Assembly (NCBI GenBank): GCA_023450745.1
Contig: JAEXGR010000070.1
Span: forward strand, 29,631-93,630
Direction of reading: 5' to 3'
DNA length: 64,000 nucleotides
From: Synergistota bacterium
GTDB taxonomy: Bacteria; Synergistota; Synergistia; Synergistales; Synergistaceae
Below, piece by piece: positions 15,988 to 23,892 of this stretch; the first letter of the stretch is position 1, and every line of letters starts with the position of its first letter. Both the position numbers and the translations under genes were made by a program. The notes below the pieces were generated by a model that was not told the origin of the DNA, ran no database searches, and saw nothing but the letters and a program-made list of their open reading frames with translations.

Positions 15988-17253
15988 TTATTTCGTCGCG
16001 TCTTTGCCCTTTTGCATGACGAGGCTGTCTATCGGGTTAACGTTCTTCTCCTTGTGGGTCTGGCGCCAGGTCTTGATGGGCATGCCCCAGATCTTGATGA
16101 AACCTACGGAGGCCGACTGGTCGAAGGTGTCGCCCGTCGAGTAGGTGGCGAGCGCCTTGCTGTAGACGGAGCTGTCGGACTTCATGCCGTTGACGATGCA
16201 GTTGCCCTTATAGAATTTCATTCTCACGGTGCCGTTGACGGACTTCTGCGTAGACTCCATAAAGGCCTGGAGAGCCTCCATAAGCGGCGAGAACCAGTAG
16301 CCCTCGTATGTGAGCTCGGCATATTTTACCTCAAGCTCTTTTTTCGTCTTGAGCACATCCTTGGCGAGGGTGATCGTCTCCAGCTTTTTATGCGCGTTGA
16401 TGATCGCGAGCGCGCCGGGGCACTCGTATACCTCGCGGCTCTTGAAGCCCACGAGGCGGTCTTCGATCATGTCTATCCGGCCGTACCCGGCCTTCCCCGC
16501 CGTCTTGTTCATGAAGTCGATCAGCTCGATGGAACCCATCTTCTGTCCGTTGACCGCCACCGGGACGCCGGCCTCGAAGGTAAGTTCGACCGTGACCTCT
16601 TCGTCAGGAGCGTCCACGGGGTCGGCGGTCAGCTTATAGGCATCCTTCGGCGGTTCGTTCCAGGGATCTTCGAGGATGCCGCATTCGATCGAACGACCCC
16701 AGAGGTTGTCGTCAATGCTGTATGGGCTCTTTCTCGTCGTCGGTACGGGAACGTTGTGCGCGGCGGCGTAGTCCATCTCTTCTTCACGCGAGAAGCCCCA
16801 GTCGCGAACGGGCGCGAGGACTTCGATTTCAGGGTTCAGCGCGTTGCAGGCGACTTCGATGCGCACCTGATCCTGCCCCTTGCCGGTGCAGCCGTGGGCG
16901 ACGGCGACGGCGCCCTCTTTCTCGGCGCACCAGATGAGCGCCTGGGCGATCATCGGACGCGAGAGGGCCGAGTTGAGCGGATAGACTCCCTGATATACGG
17001 CGTTAGCCTTGAGCGACGGCCAGACGAACGTATCGATAAAGGCCTCGCGGAGATCGACGACGTAAGCCTTCGACGCGCCGGCGGCGTAAGCCTTCGCCTT
17101 GATGTCGTCAAGGTCGTCGGCCTGCTGGCCGACGTGCATCGTGAGCGTGACGACCTCATAACCCTGGTCGTGAAGCCAGGGGATTGCTACCGATGTGTCG
17201 AGTCCGCCGCTGTAAGCCAATACCACTTTACCTTTTTTTTCTGGTGCCATCAT
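15988..17253 (-). CDS. argG: argininosuccinate synthase
   Basis: 421 residues, the usual length. It catalyses ATP-dependent condensation of citrulline and aspartate in arginine synthesis. The PP-loop AYSGGLDTS lies near residues 13-21. Further conserved blocks are GCTGKGQDQVR, and SPYSIDDNLWGRSIECG, which binds citrulline and aspartate. Two consecutive ATG codons begin the frame, with GGAGGAG about 5 nt before the first. No argH is adjacent. Expression is governed by a T-box leader (17254-17595), indicating control by the charging of a tRNA, probably tRNA-Arg. Confidence 0.97.
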   Translation of the reverse strand: MMAPEKKGKVVLAYSGGLDTSVAIPWLHDQGYEVVTLTMHVGQQADDLDDIKAKAYAAGASKAYVVDLREAFIDTFVWPSLKANAVYQGVYPLNSALSRPMIAQALIWCAEKEGAVAVAHGCTGKGQDQVRIEVACNALNPEIEVLAPVRDWGFSREEEMDYAAAHNVPVPTTRKSPYSIDDNLWGRSIECGILEDPWNEPPKDAYKLTADPVDAPDEEVTVELTFEAGVPVAVNGQKMGSIELIDFMNKTAGKAGYGRIDMIEDRLVGFKSREVYECPGALAIINAHKKLETITLAKDVLKTKKELEVKYAELTYEGYWFSPLMEALQAFMESTQKSVNGTVRMKFYKGNCIVNGMKSDSSVYSKALATYSTGDTFDQSASVGFIKIWGMPIKTWRQTHKEKNVNPIDSLVMQKGKDATK

Positions 17254-17595
17254 GTGAAACTCCTCCTAAATTTTTATCGATTGATTAAAAAAAGCTCGTC
17301 CCTCTTCCTTACGGAAGAGGGACGAGCAAATTTACCCGCGGTACCACCCTCGTTGACATAATTGTCCACTTCGTCGTGTTATGCTCTGGGGTGCGGAATT
17401 GTGATCCTTTTTGCGAAAAGCGCTTTCAGCCGGTGGCGCTTTATCTCTGTCGCCGAGTAATCGAATTCATATCCCCGTCATCGCATGTTATGTGCGGTAA
17501 GGAATCGATTCGTCGTATACGTCTGTCTCGCTCGGCGGCATGCAGTTTCACAATAACGCCCCTCCTTTCACGGTGGTCTGGAAAACTTGTGTGGT
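17254..17595 (-). promoter_or_regulatory. T-box riboregulator of argG
   Basis: The leader carries the T-box antiterminator sequence AGGGTGGTACCGCG (plus-strand positions 17337-17350). It is followed by a 15-bp terminator stem GCTCGTCCCTCTTCC with a GTAA loop (17294-17327) and a run of seven or more T. Upstream is a long stem I domain with a GCCGAG / CTCGGC closing stem. The specifier codon was not resolved by eye; an Arg codon is expected from the gene. Uncharged tRNA binding would prevent termination and switch on argG. Confidence 0.92.
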
Positions 17596-17623
17596 ATTCT
17601 ATCACGTGAACTTTATTTGTCAA
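17596..17623 (-). promoter_or_regulatory. argG promoter
   Basis: Minus-strand TTGACA, a 16-bp spacer and TAGAAT lie just upstream of the T-box leader. The expected start of transcription is near 17589. Confidence 0.7.
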
Positions 17624-17672
17624 CTGGTTGACTTAAAAAATTCAAAATGAACTTACCATCCTTGGCGGTTCA

Positions 17673-18476
17673 CTATTTTGCCTTCATTCCGCCGTAGATC
17701 TCCGCCTCCATCGGCGTCTCTTTGGCGGCGCGGTATGAGTCAAAGGCGGTCATCTCCAGATGCACGGGGGTGATGGAGATATATTTGTGCGCGACGGCCC
17801 AGACGTCGGTATCTTCGTGCATTTCGTCGTGGATGCTGCCGCCCACCCAGTAGGCTTCGCCGCCGAAGGGCGTCTTGACGACCGTGATCTTGTCGTGATA
17901 ACGGCGCTTGCCTTTGCGCGTGAGGCGCACGCCGGCAATATCTTCCGGTCTTTCGTTGGGGACGTTGACGTTGTACATGACCTCTCCCTCTATCGGATGG
18001 GCGGAAAACCAGCGCGCCGTCTGCAGCGCGGCGGCGGCGGCGGTCTCAAAGTGTTTTTCCGGCGACTGTGAGCCGCAGACGAGCGAGACGGCGACCGAAG
18101 GGTAGCCGAAGATGAGCCCCTCCATCGCGGCGCAGGCCGTGCCGGAATAGGTAAGGTCGTCGCCCAAGTTCGGCCCGCAGTTTATGCCGGAGAGGACGAG
18201 GTCCGGCACGAAATGGAGCACGTCTATCCCCATGATCACGCAGTCGGTGGGCGTGCCGTCGCATGAGTAGGCGGTGAAGCCGTTCGCGAGCATCTTGTTC
18301 TCGATTTTTTTGATGTGCAGCGGGCGGTCCATCGTCATCGAATGGCCCGAGGCGCTGCGCTCCCGGTCTGGAGCCACCGCCAGCACTTCGTATCCCGCCG
18401 CGTGGAAAGCGCCCGCCAGCGTCTGGATGCCTTCGGCGAAGATCCCGTCGTCGTTCGTAATGAGTATTTTCTTCAT
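17673..18476 (-). CDS. surE: 5'/3'-nucleotidase SurE
   Basis: 267 residues, normal length. The family-defining N-terminus ITNDDGIFAEGIQTL holds the metal-binding Asp pair. Other SurE blocks are PDRERSASGHSMT, SGINCGPNLGDDLTYSGTA and NVNVP. It is a metal-dependent phosphatase of nucleoside monophosphates, linked to stationary-phase survival. It lies 15 nt after the M50 protease gene and is probably co-transcribed with it. Confidence 0.96.
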   Translation of the reverse strand: MKKILITNDDGIFAEGIQTLAGAFHAAGYEVLAVAPDRERSASGHSMTMDRPLHIKKIENKMLANGFTAYSCDGTPTDCVIMGIDVLHFVPDLVLSGINCGPNLGDDLTYSGTACAAMEGLIFGYPSVAVSLVCGSQSPEKHFETAAAAALQTARWFSAHPIEGEVMYNVNVPNERPEDIAGVRLTRKGKRRYHDKITVVKTPFGGEAYWVGGSIHDEMHEDTDVWAVAHKYISITPVHLEMTAFDSYRAAKETPMEAEIYGGMKAK

Positions 18477-18491
18477 GTTCTCTGATACCGC

Positions 18492-19112
18492 CTAGATGAG
18501 CAAGATGCTGAGAAGCAGGGCCATGATCGGGCGCATGATATAGGGGAGTATCCCCAGCACGAGCAGGCCCACGACGACGAACATGCCGTAGCGCTCAAGC
18601 CAGTAGTAATATTTCATCCACTGGTAAGGCAGCAGCACGTAGAGGATGCGCGAGCCGTCGAGCGGCGGGATCGGGATAAGGTTGAAGGCCGCCAGCCCGA
18701 GGTTGATGTAGATCATCAGCAGGATAAACTGCTGCGCGGCCCAGTTGCCGGCAAAGAGCCCCGGTACAAAGCGCACGAGCTGCGCGCAGACGAAGGCCGT
18801 AAGCATGTTGCCCGCGACGCCCGCGAGGCTCACGATGATTATGTCGCGCTTGGGGTGCTTGAAGTAGCGCGTGTCTATCGGCACCGGCTTCGCCCAGCCG
18901 AAGCGGAAGAGCAGCAGGCAGAGCGCGCCCATCGGATCGAGGTGGTCAAAGGGATTCAGCGAAAGACGGCCGGCGCGCTCCGCCGTGGTGTCGCCGAGCA
19001 TTTTGGCGGCAAGGCCGTGACAGTATTCGTGAAAGGTTATGGCCCAGAGGACGGCGGGAAGGCTCAAAAGGAGCTCCGCGATACCCGAGGCGGAAAATAG
19101 GTTTCCCAGCAT
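18492..19112 (-). CDS. site-2 protease family (M50) membrane metalloprotease
   Basis: 206 residues, about five or six membrane segments. The zinc motif HEYCH lies near residues 28-32 within a helix, and the distal NLIPIPPLDGSRIL carries the third ligand Asp. The short form without PDZ domain resembles the YwhC/RseP-like group often found near surE or segregation genes. The substrate is unknown. Upstream 19113-19339 holds no recognisable gene and probably the promoter. Confidence 0.93.
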   Translation of the reverse strand: MLGNLFSASGIAELLLSLPAVLWAITFHEYCHGLAAKMLGDTTAERAGRLSLNPFDHLDPMGALCLLLFRFGWAKPVPIDTRYFKHPKRDIIIVSLAGVAGNMLTAFVCAQLVRFVPGLFAGNWAAQQFILLMIYINLGLAAFNLIPIPPLDGSRILYVLLPYQWMKYYYWLERYGMFVVVGLLVLGILPYIMRPIMALLLSILLI

Positions 19113-19339
19113 TTAAACACATCCTTATCGTTCTATCAAAATTACCTGAGCTATTTTAACACGACAACGCCGCCTCTCCTAACAGGACGAAGGCATAATT
19201 TTCCCCCCGCCGCGGCGGAATATCTCGCGCGGCACATTATACGCGCGGCGATTGCGCGGCGGCAGGGGTTTTACCGGATATCCGTGACAAACGCGTAAAA
19301 GATTGTCCCACTCCTGCCGCCGGCCGTTCAATGTCTCCG

Positions 19340-20089
19340 TTAAAAGGCCTGACGCGCCGGCTCCGAACAGAGGTCCTCTTCATCCCACACCCAGTAGAAG
19401 CCGAGGCGGCCTTTTTCGCAGCTCACGCGGGCACGGAGGCCGTCGTCGAGGCGGTTGCTGATCGCGTAGGGGAACCCGTAACGGAGCGCGACCTCTTTGA
19501 GCGGCCAGCGCACGCCGGAGATGCAGACGCCGGCGCAGTCGTCCGAAAAAGAGAGCAGGGAGACCGCCTTCGGCGCCGTATCGAAGGTAAAGGCGGCCTC
19601 CTGGGGGCCGTCTATAATGACGAGCCCCTCCCTGTCGTCCGCGAGACAAAATGGAACGTGCGGAGAAGAAAAGTTCAAAAAAGAGAGGAGGAGGCTCCAT
19701 AAATGGTCAAACCTGCCGCCCCAGGCGCCCGTGAGAAATATTTTTTTTACGCAATCTTTATTTTGCGCGCGGAATATTTCAAGCGCGAGCTGAAAATCGG
19801 TGAGGTCTTTGTCGCTCTGATACCTTTCCACGGGAACGCCGTTATCCTCCGCCCAGCGCCAGCTTTCGCGCGCGGCGCTGTCGCAGTCGCCGATGAGCCG
19901 CCGCGGGACGATGCCCGCGGCGCGGCATGCTTCTATTCCCCTGTCGACGGCCCACACCTCGCCGCCAAAGGCCAGCGCCGCAAGCCAGCCCGCGGCGGGC
20001 GCGCGGCCGCCTAACACCATCAGCGCGACGCCGGTGTCCGGCTCGTTTTTCTGTTCTATCGTCAAACGCGGCAGTCTTATCGTCTCCAA
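19340..20089 (-). CDS. thiN: thiamine diphosphokinase
   Basis: 249 residues from a TTG start at 20089 with an AGGGGG about 9 nt upstream; no ATG fits. The family motifs are all there: GDCDSA (residues about 67-72), DKDLTDFQLAL, and GAWGGRFDH. The enzyme makes thiamine diphosphate from thiamine and ATP. It follows the thiamine ECF S-component gene by 19 nt, so uptake and activation are co-regulated by the upstream TPP riboswitch. Confidence 0.9.
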   Translation of the reverse strand: METIRLPRLTIEQKNEPDTGVALMVLGGRAPAAGWLAALAFGGEVWAVDRGIEACRAAGIVPRRLIGDCDSAARESWRWAEDNGVPVERYQSDKDLTDFQLALEIFRAQNKDCVKKIFLTGAWGGRFDHLWSLLLSFLNFSSPHVPFCLADDREGLVIIDGPQEAAFTFDTAPKAVSLLSFSDDCAGVCISGVRWPLKEVALRYGFPYAISNRLDDGLRARVSCEKGRLGFYWVWDEEDLCSEPARQAF

Positions 20090-20108
20090 TCCCGCGGCCC
20101 CCTTTTGT

Positions 20109-20609
20109 CTATCCGAGTTTTTTCAGCCTTGGCATTATCAGGCAGACAAACGCCGTCAGGATGGCGGCCTCGGGGATGGCGCTGCTGCCGTTATAGAGGA
20201 CCGAATAGAGCCAGACGTTCGTCCCCGCCGGCGCGTACGAGGAAAAGAAGACGACGCCGGAGAGCACCGCCGCCGCAAAATTGGCGAAGCAGGCGCAGAT
20301 CACGCCGAGCCACTTTCTGGCGGGGAAGAAACCGGCCAGCCCTACGAGCCCGCTCGCCACAGGATAGTCCAGCAGCGCCTGAAGCGGGTGTACCACGTAG
20401 CCGCCGAGCATAAGGCGCAGCAGCCCCGTGACCGCGCCGACCAGTATTCCGTAACGCCAGCCGTTCCGAAAGGAAAATATCAGCAGCGGCAGCAGCGTCA
20501 GGCTCACGGAGCCGCCCTGCGGCATCGTAAAGATTTTGAAGTACGACAGCACCACCGCCAGCGCGATGGACAGAGCCCCTTCGACAAGGATTTTCAACGG
20601 TATTTTCAT
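20109..20609 (-). CDS. thiT: ECF-type thiamine transporter substrate-binding subunit (ThiT-like)
   Basis: 166 residues with five or six membrane helices. The ThiT pattern is visible: a Pro-Gln-Gly-Gly-Ser loop (TMPQGGSVSLTLLPLLIFSFRNGWRYG), HPLQALLDYPVA, and TNVWLYSVLYNGS. The ATG at 20609 has GGAGGAAG about 4 nt upstream; longer in-frame sequence runs into the riboswitch and is rejected. It would work with the shared ECF module encoded elsewhere. Control is by the minus-strand TPP riboswitch. Confidence 0.92.
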   Translation of the reverse strand: MKIPLKILVEGALSIALAVVLSYFKIFTMPQGGSVSLTLLPLLIFSFRNGWRYGILVGAVTGLLRLMLGGYVVHPLQALLDYPVASGLVGLAGFFPARKWLGVICACFANFAAAVLSGVVFFSSYAPAGTNVWLYSVLYNGSSAIPEAAILTAFVCLIMPRLKKLG

Positions 20610-20663
20610 CTTGCTTCCTCCAGACGTAATTTCACCGGAGATGAAAGAAATTAAGATAAGATT

Positions 20664-20750
20664 TCTCCATCTTCCCTGCGGCGGCATTACCCGCGTCAGG
20701 TTCAAAGGGTCATGACTTCCGTCGATTTCTCAGCCTTTCGACTCCCCCGA
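20664..20750 (-). promoter_or_regulatory. TPP riboswitch (thiT-thiN operon)
   Basis: On the minus strand the conserved THI-box blocks appear in order: GGGGAGT, GGCTGAGA, ACCCTTTGAACCTGA, GGGTAATGCCG, GCAGGGAAG. No clear terminator lies between it and the ThiT ribosome site, so control may be at translation. It faces away from a second TPP riboswitch about 80 nt to the right. Confidence 0.95.
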
Positions 20751-20825
20751 TGTAATGACTGTTTTAGCAACTCGCCCGCTCTTTGTCAAGTTGACAGCGC
20801 CCGCCGTTGGTATGATAATAGGCGG

Positions 20826-20910
20826 CACTCCGGGGGAGCTCTAGAAGCTGAGAGGAAGTTTTAACTTCGACCCCAGACCTGATCCGGTTAATGCCGGCGT
20901 AGGAAGCGAG
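20826..20910 (+). promoter_or_regulatory. TPP riboswitch (thiD-thiM-thiE-thiW operon)
   Basis: Plus-strand THI-box: CTCCGGGGGAGC, AAGCTGAGAGG, ACCTGATCCGGTTAATGCCG, GCGTAGGAAGCG. It is followed by the rho-independent terminator at 20930-20960, so it acts by transcription attenuation. Confidence 0.95.
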
Positions 20911-20929
20911 GCCCAGAATACGACAGCAG

Positions 20930-20960
20930 CCCCGCTCTTATCAGAGCGGGGTTTTTATTT
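20930..20960 (+). terminator. riboswitch expression-platform terminator
   Basis: Perfect stem CCCCGCTCT / AGAGCGGGG with a TTATC-type small loop and a TTTTTATTTT tail, ending just before the thiD ribosome site (20963-20970). Confidence 0.9.
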
Positions 20961-20977
20961 TGAAGGGGAGAATGGCT

Positions 20978-21808
20978 ATGAAACATGGGATGTATCGCGG
21001 AATCGCGATGACCGTCGCGGGGAGCGACTCCGGCGGCGGCGCGGGAATACAGGCGGACCTGAAAACTTTCGCGGCCCTCAAGGTCTTCGGCACGACGGCG
21101 ATAACCGCGCTTACGGTGCAGAATTCGCTGGGCGTGACGGGAATCCACAACGCGCCGCCGGAGGTCATCAAAGCGCAGATTCTTTCCGTGGGAAAAGATT
21201 TCCCCATAGACGCGGTAAAGACGGGGATGCTCGGCAACCGCGAGACGATTTGCGCGGTCGCCGATGGGCTTTCGGAATTGAAGGTAAAAAAGATCGTCGT
21301 AGACCCCGTGATGGTGGCCCAGAGCGGCGACTCGCTGCTTGCCGCCGACGCCGTAGAGGCGGTGAAGAGCGTCATCATACCGCTGGCGCTGATCGTCACC
21401 CCCAATCTGCCCGAGGCCGAGAAGCTGACGGGAATGACGATCAGAGGCGTCGAGGAGATGAAGGCCGCCGCGTGGGAGATCGCGAAGCTCGGCTGCGGCG
21501 CGGTGCTTGTCAAGGGCGGGCACTTAGCCGGAGAGCCGGAGACGATAACCGACGTGCTGCTGGCGGACGGCAAGATGTCGCTGCTGAGCGACAGACGAAT
21601 CGATACCACGGCGAACCACGGCACCGGCTGCACGCTGAGTTCGGCGATCGCCGCGGAGCTCGCCGCCGGCTGCGGGCTGGAAGAGGCGGTGACGCGCGCG
21701 CGAAAATACCTGCGCGCGGGGCTCCTCTACGGAGTGACGGCGGGGCACGGCGCGGGCTGCCTTGGCCACGCCGTGACGATGCCCTGGACCGAGATCGTTC
21801 ATGGCTAG
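20978..21808 (+). CDS. thiD: hydroxymethylpyrimidine/phosphomethylpyrimidine kinase
   Basis: About 276 residues from the ATG at 20978, which is 7 nt after GGGGAG; an earlier ATG at 20972 is too close to it. The ribokinase-fold start AGSDSGGGAGIQADLKTF, VDPVMVAQSGD, TPNLPEAE and the C-terminal anion-hole motif NHGTGCTLSSAIAAELA are diagnostic. It phosphorylates HMP and HMP-P for thiamine synthesis. It is the first gene of a salvage operon and overlaps thiM by 8 nt. Confidence 0.97.
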   Translation: MKHGMYRGIAMTVAGSDSGGGAGIQADLKTFAALKVFGTTAITALTVQNSLGVTGIHNAPPEVIKAQILSVGKDFPIDAVKTGMLGNRETICAVADGLSELKVKKIVVDPVMVAQSGDSLLAADAVEAVKSVIIPLALIVTPNLPEAEKLTGMTIRGVEEMKAAAWEIAKLGCGAVLVKGGHLAGEPETITDVLLADGKMSLLSDRRIDTTANHGTGCTLSSAIAAELAAGCGLEEAVTRARKYLRAGLLYGVTAGHGAGCLGHAVTMPWTEIVHG

Positions 21809-22538
21809 GCCGCTCGTCTATCAGATAACCAACGCCGTCTCCGCCCAATTGCAGGCCGACTGTGTGGCGCTGCTCGGCGGCGTCTCGATCATGTCGCGCC
21901 AGCGCGCGGAGGCGAAAGAGATCGCCGCCGCCGCGGACGCCCTGCTGATAAACATCGGCACGCCGCCCGACGACGCGGAAGAGCTTTACCGCGCGGCGGC
22001 CAGCGCCGCCTCCGAGCGGGGCGCGCCGCTGGTGCTGGACCTCGTCGGCTATGGTTTTTCAAAGTACCGCACCGCCATCGCCGACGCGCTGCTCGCGGAA
22101 TTCCGCTTTTCCGTCGTCAAAGGCAACGAGGCGGAGATCGGCGCCCTCTGCGGCGCGGGAACGGCGCCGCGCGGCGTCTCAAGCGACGGCTGTGTCGCGG
22201 AGGCGGCGCGGCTGACCGCCCGCTGCGCCAAGCGGTATCAGTGCGTCGTCTACAGCACGGGAGAGATGGACAACCTCTCCGACGGACATGAGAGCTTCGT
22301 CATCGACGGCGGATCGCCGCTGCTGCGCGGCACGAGCGGGATCGGCTGCGCGCTCGGCAGCGCGACGGCGCTCTACTGCGCGCGAAAGAGGCCGCTTGCG
22401 GCCGCGCGCCGCGCGCTGACGCTCTTTCGCCGCGCGGCGGCGGAGGCGGCAAACGACGCGGAGGGGCCCTATTCTTTCCGGATGAGATTTATGGACGGGC
22501 TCTTTCGATACGGCTCTCTGGAAAACGAGGTGGAATAG
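21801..22538 (+). CDS. thiM: hydroxyethylthiazole kinase
   Basis: 245 residues, slightly shorter than usual (about 265). YQITNAVSAQLQADCVALLGGVSIMSR at the N-terminus and PLVLDLVGYGFSKYRT, KGNEAEIGALCG, and GIGCALGSATALYCA follow the family. The usual Met-Thr-Asn-x-Val motif at the start is ITNAV here, and the DPVGxGA motif is DLVGYGF, so some active-site residues are atypical. It makes thiazole phosphate from scavenged thiazole. It starts within the end of thiD. Confidence 0.9.
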   Translation: MARPLVYQITNAVSAQLQADCVALLGGVSIMSRQRAEAKEIAAAADALLINIGTPPDDAEELYRAAASAASERGAPLVLDLVGYGFSKYRTAIADALLAEFRFSVVKGNEAEIGALCGAGTAPRGVSSDGCVAEAARLTARCAKRYQCVVYSTGEMDNLSDGHESFVIDGGSPLLRGTSGIGCALGSATALYCARKRPLAAARRALTLFRRAAAEAANDAEGPYSFRMRFMDGLFRYGSLENEVE

Positions 22539-23228
22539 TTGACGGCAAACAGGGAAAAGCTTGCGGAACGGCTGCGCCTGTACCTGATCTGCGGCGAGGG
22601 CGACAGCCCCGAAGAGACGCTGAGGAAGACGGCGGCGGCTCTCGCGGGCGGCGCGACCGCCGTGCAGCTGCGCGTCAAAAGCTGGACGGGGCGCGAATGC
22701 TACGACACGGCGCTGGCGCTGAAAAAGATCTGCCGCGTCTACGGCGCGCCGCTTTTAGTGAACGACCGGCTCGACATCGCGCTCGCGGCGGGCGCCGACG
22801 GCGTACACCTCGGGCAGAAAGATCTGCCCATAGACGCGGCGCGGCGTCTTTCGGGACCGGACTTCATCATCGGCGGCACGGCGCGCACGCCGGCGCTCGC
22901 GCGCGAGGCGCAGCGGCTCGGCGCGGATTATGTCGGCTGCGGCGCGGCTTTCGAGACCGCGACGAAGGGCGACGCCGTCGTGATCGGCCCGGAGGGCATC
23001 AAAGAAACGCTCTCGGCGATCGATATCCCCTCTGTCGCCATCGGCGGCATCGAGCTTGCCAACGTCGCGGGGCTTGCCGGCTGCGGGTGCAGCGGAGTAT
23101 CGCTCTCCGGCGCGGTGATGCGCGCTCGTGACCCGCAGGAAGCGGCGGCGGCGCTGATTAAGGAGATCGACCGCTCGTTTGGCCGCCGCCAGGCGGCCCC
23201 CAAGAAATTTATTGAATCATGGAGGTAA
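22539..23228 (+). CDS. thiE: thiamine-phosphate synthase
   Basis: 229 residues from a TTG immediately after the thiM stop, with GAGGTGG 6 nt upstream. The TIM-barrel motifs are clear: VQLRVKSW, VNDRLDIALAAGADGVHLGQKDLP, GGTARTPALAREAQRLGADYVGCG and IGGIELANV. It joins HMP-PP and thiazole-P. No thiC or thiG is present, so the locus supports salvage and not complete de novo synthesis. Confidence 0.95.
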   Translation: MTANREKLAERLRLYLICGEGDSPEETLRKTAAALAGGATAVQLRVKSWTGRECYDTALALKKICRVYGAPLLVNDRLDIALAAGADGVHLGQKDLPIDAARRLSGPDFIIGGTARTPALAREAQRLGADYVGCGAAFETATKGDAVVIGPEGIKETLSAIDIPSVAIGGIELANVAGLAGCGCSGVSLSGAVMRARDPQEAAAALIKEIDRSFGRRQAAPKKFIESWR

Positions 23229-23233
23229 TAGAA

Positions 23234-23758
23234 ATGCAGAACGAAGCAAGAAAAAAACTCTTTAAAAGGGCGGTGCTCGCCGGCGCTTTCGCCGCGGCGG
23301 GCGTGGTGCTCTCCGTCGTCTCGATACCGATGGGGCCGACCAAGTGCTTCCCCTTCCAGCATACGATCAACGTACTTGCGGGAATCATCCTGGGCCCCTG
23401 GTGGGCGGTCGGCGCGGCCTTCACGACGAGCGTCATCCGCAACCTCATGGGCACGGGCAGCCTCTTCGCCTTCCCGGGCAGCATGTTCGGCGCGCTCTTC
23501 GTCGGCCTCGCGGCGCGGGCGCTGCCCGCCAGGTACAAGCTCTGCGCCGCCTGCGCAGAGCCGGTCGGCACGGGGATCGTAGGCGCTTGGGTAGGCGCGA
23601 AGATATTGGGCCCCGTCCTCGGCAAGGGGATCGGTTTTCTCTTCTTCTCCGGCTCCTTCCTCATGAGCTCCGTCCCCGGCGCGGTGATCGGCGCGCTGCT
23701 CGTCTACTGCCTGCAAAAGCGGCTGGCGCTGACGCGCACCTTCGGCGCGATGATCTAA
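23234..23758 (+). CDS. thiW: thiazole-precursor ECF transporter S component
   Basis: About 174 residues; the ATG at 23234 is preceded by GGAGGT at the right distance. Five or six membrane helices with the ThiW signature GPTKCFPFQHTINVLAGIILGPWWAVGAAF and RNLMGTGSLFAFPGSMFGA. ThiW is linked to uptake of hydroxyethylthiazole, the substrate of ThiM in the same operon. It needs a shared ECF energising module not seen here. Confidence 0.93.
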   Translation: MQNEARKKLFKRAVLAGAFAAAGVVLSVVSIPMGPTKCFPFQHTINVLAGIILGPWWAVGAAFTTSVIRNLMGTGSLFAFPGSMFGALFVGLAARALPARYKLCAACAEPVGTGIVGAWVGAKILGPVLGKGIGFLFFSGSFLMSSVPGAVIGALLVYCLQKRLALTRTFGAMI

Positions 23759-23783
23759 AAAGGCCGGGACTTCCGAACGGCGG

Positions 23784-23826
23784 CGGCGCGGCCGGAGGTT
23801 TAAAAGCCTCCGGTCGCGCCGTTTTC
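23784..23826 (+). terminator. thi operon terminator
   Basis: Stem CGGCGCGGCCGGAGG / CCTCCGGTCGCGCCG with a short A/T loop followed by TTTT; it lies between the convergent thiW and pepT genes. Confidence 0.8.
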
Positions 23827-23892
23827 GTCTTGCCGTCCGGCGCGCCCCGCGCCGCCGCAAAGTATTCCGGCGTTTTTTTGCGCGCGGCGGCC

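Noticed and set aside
16012..17361. A 449-codon open frame opposite argG
   Set aside because: Antisense shadow; argG is certain and the frame runs into the T-box leader.
20109..20705. Long form of ThiT starting at 20705
   Set aside because: The extra N-terminus would be translated from the riboswitch aptamer; the ATG at 20609 has a proper ribosome site and fits the family length.
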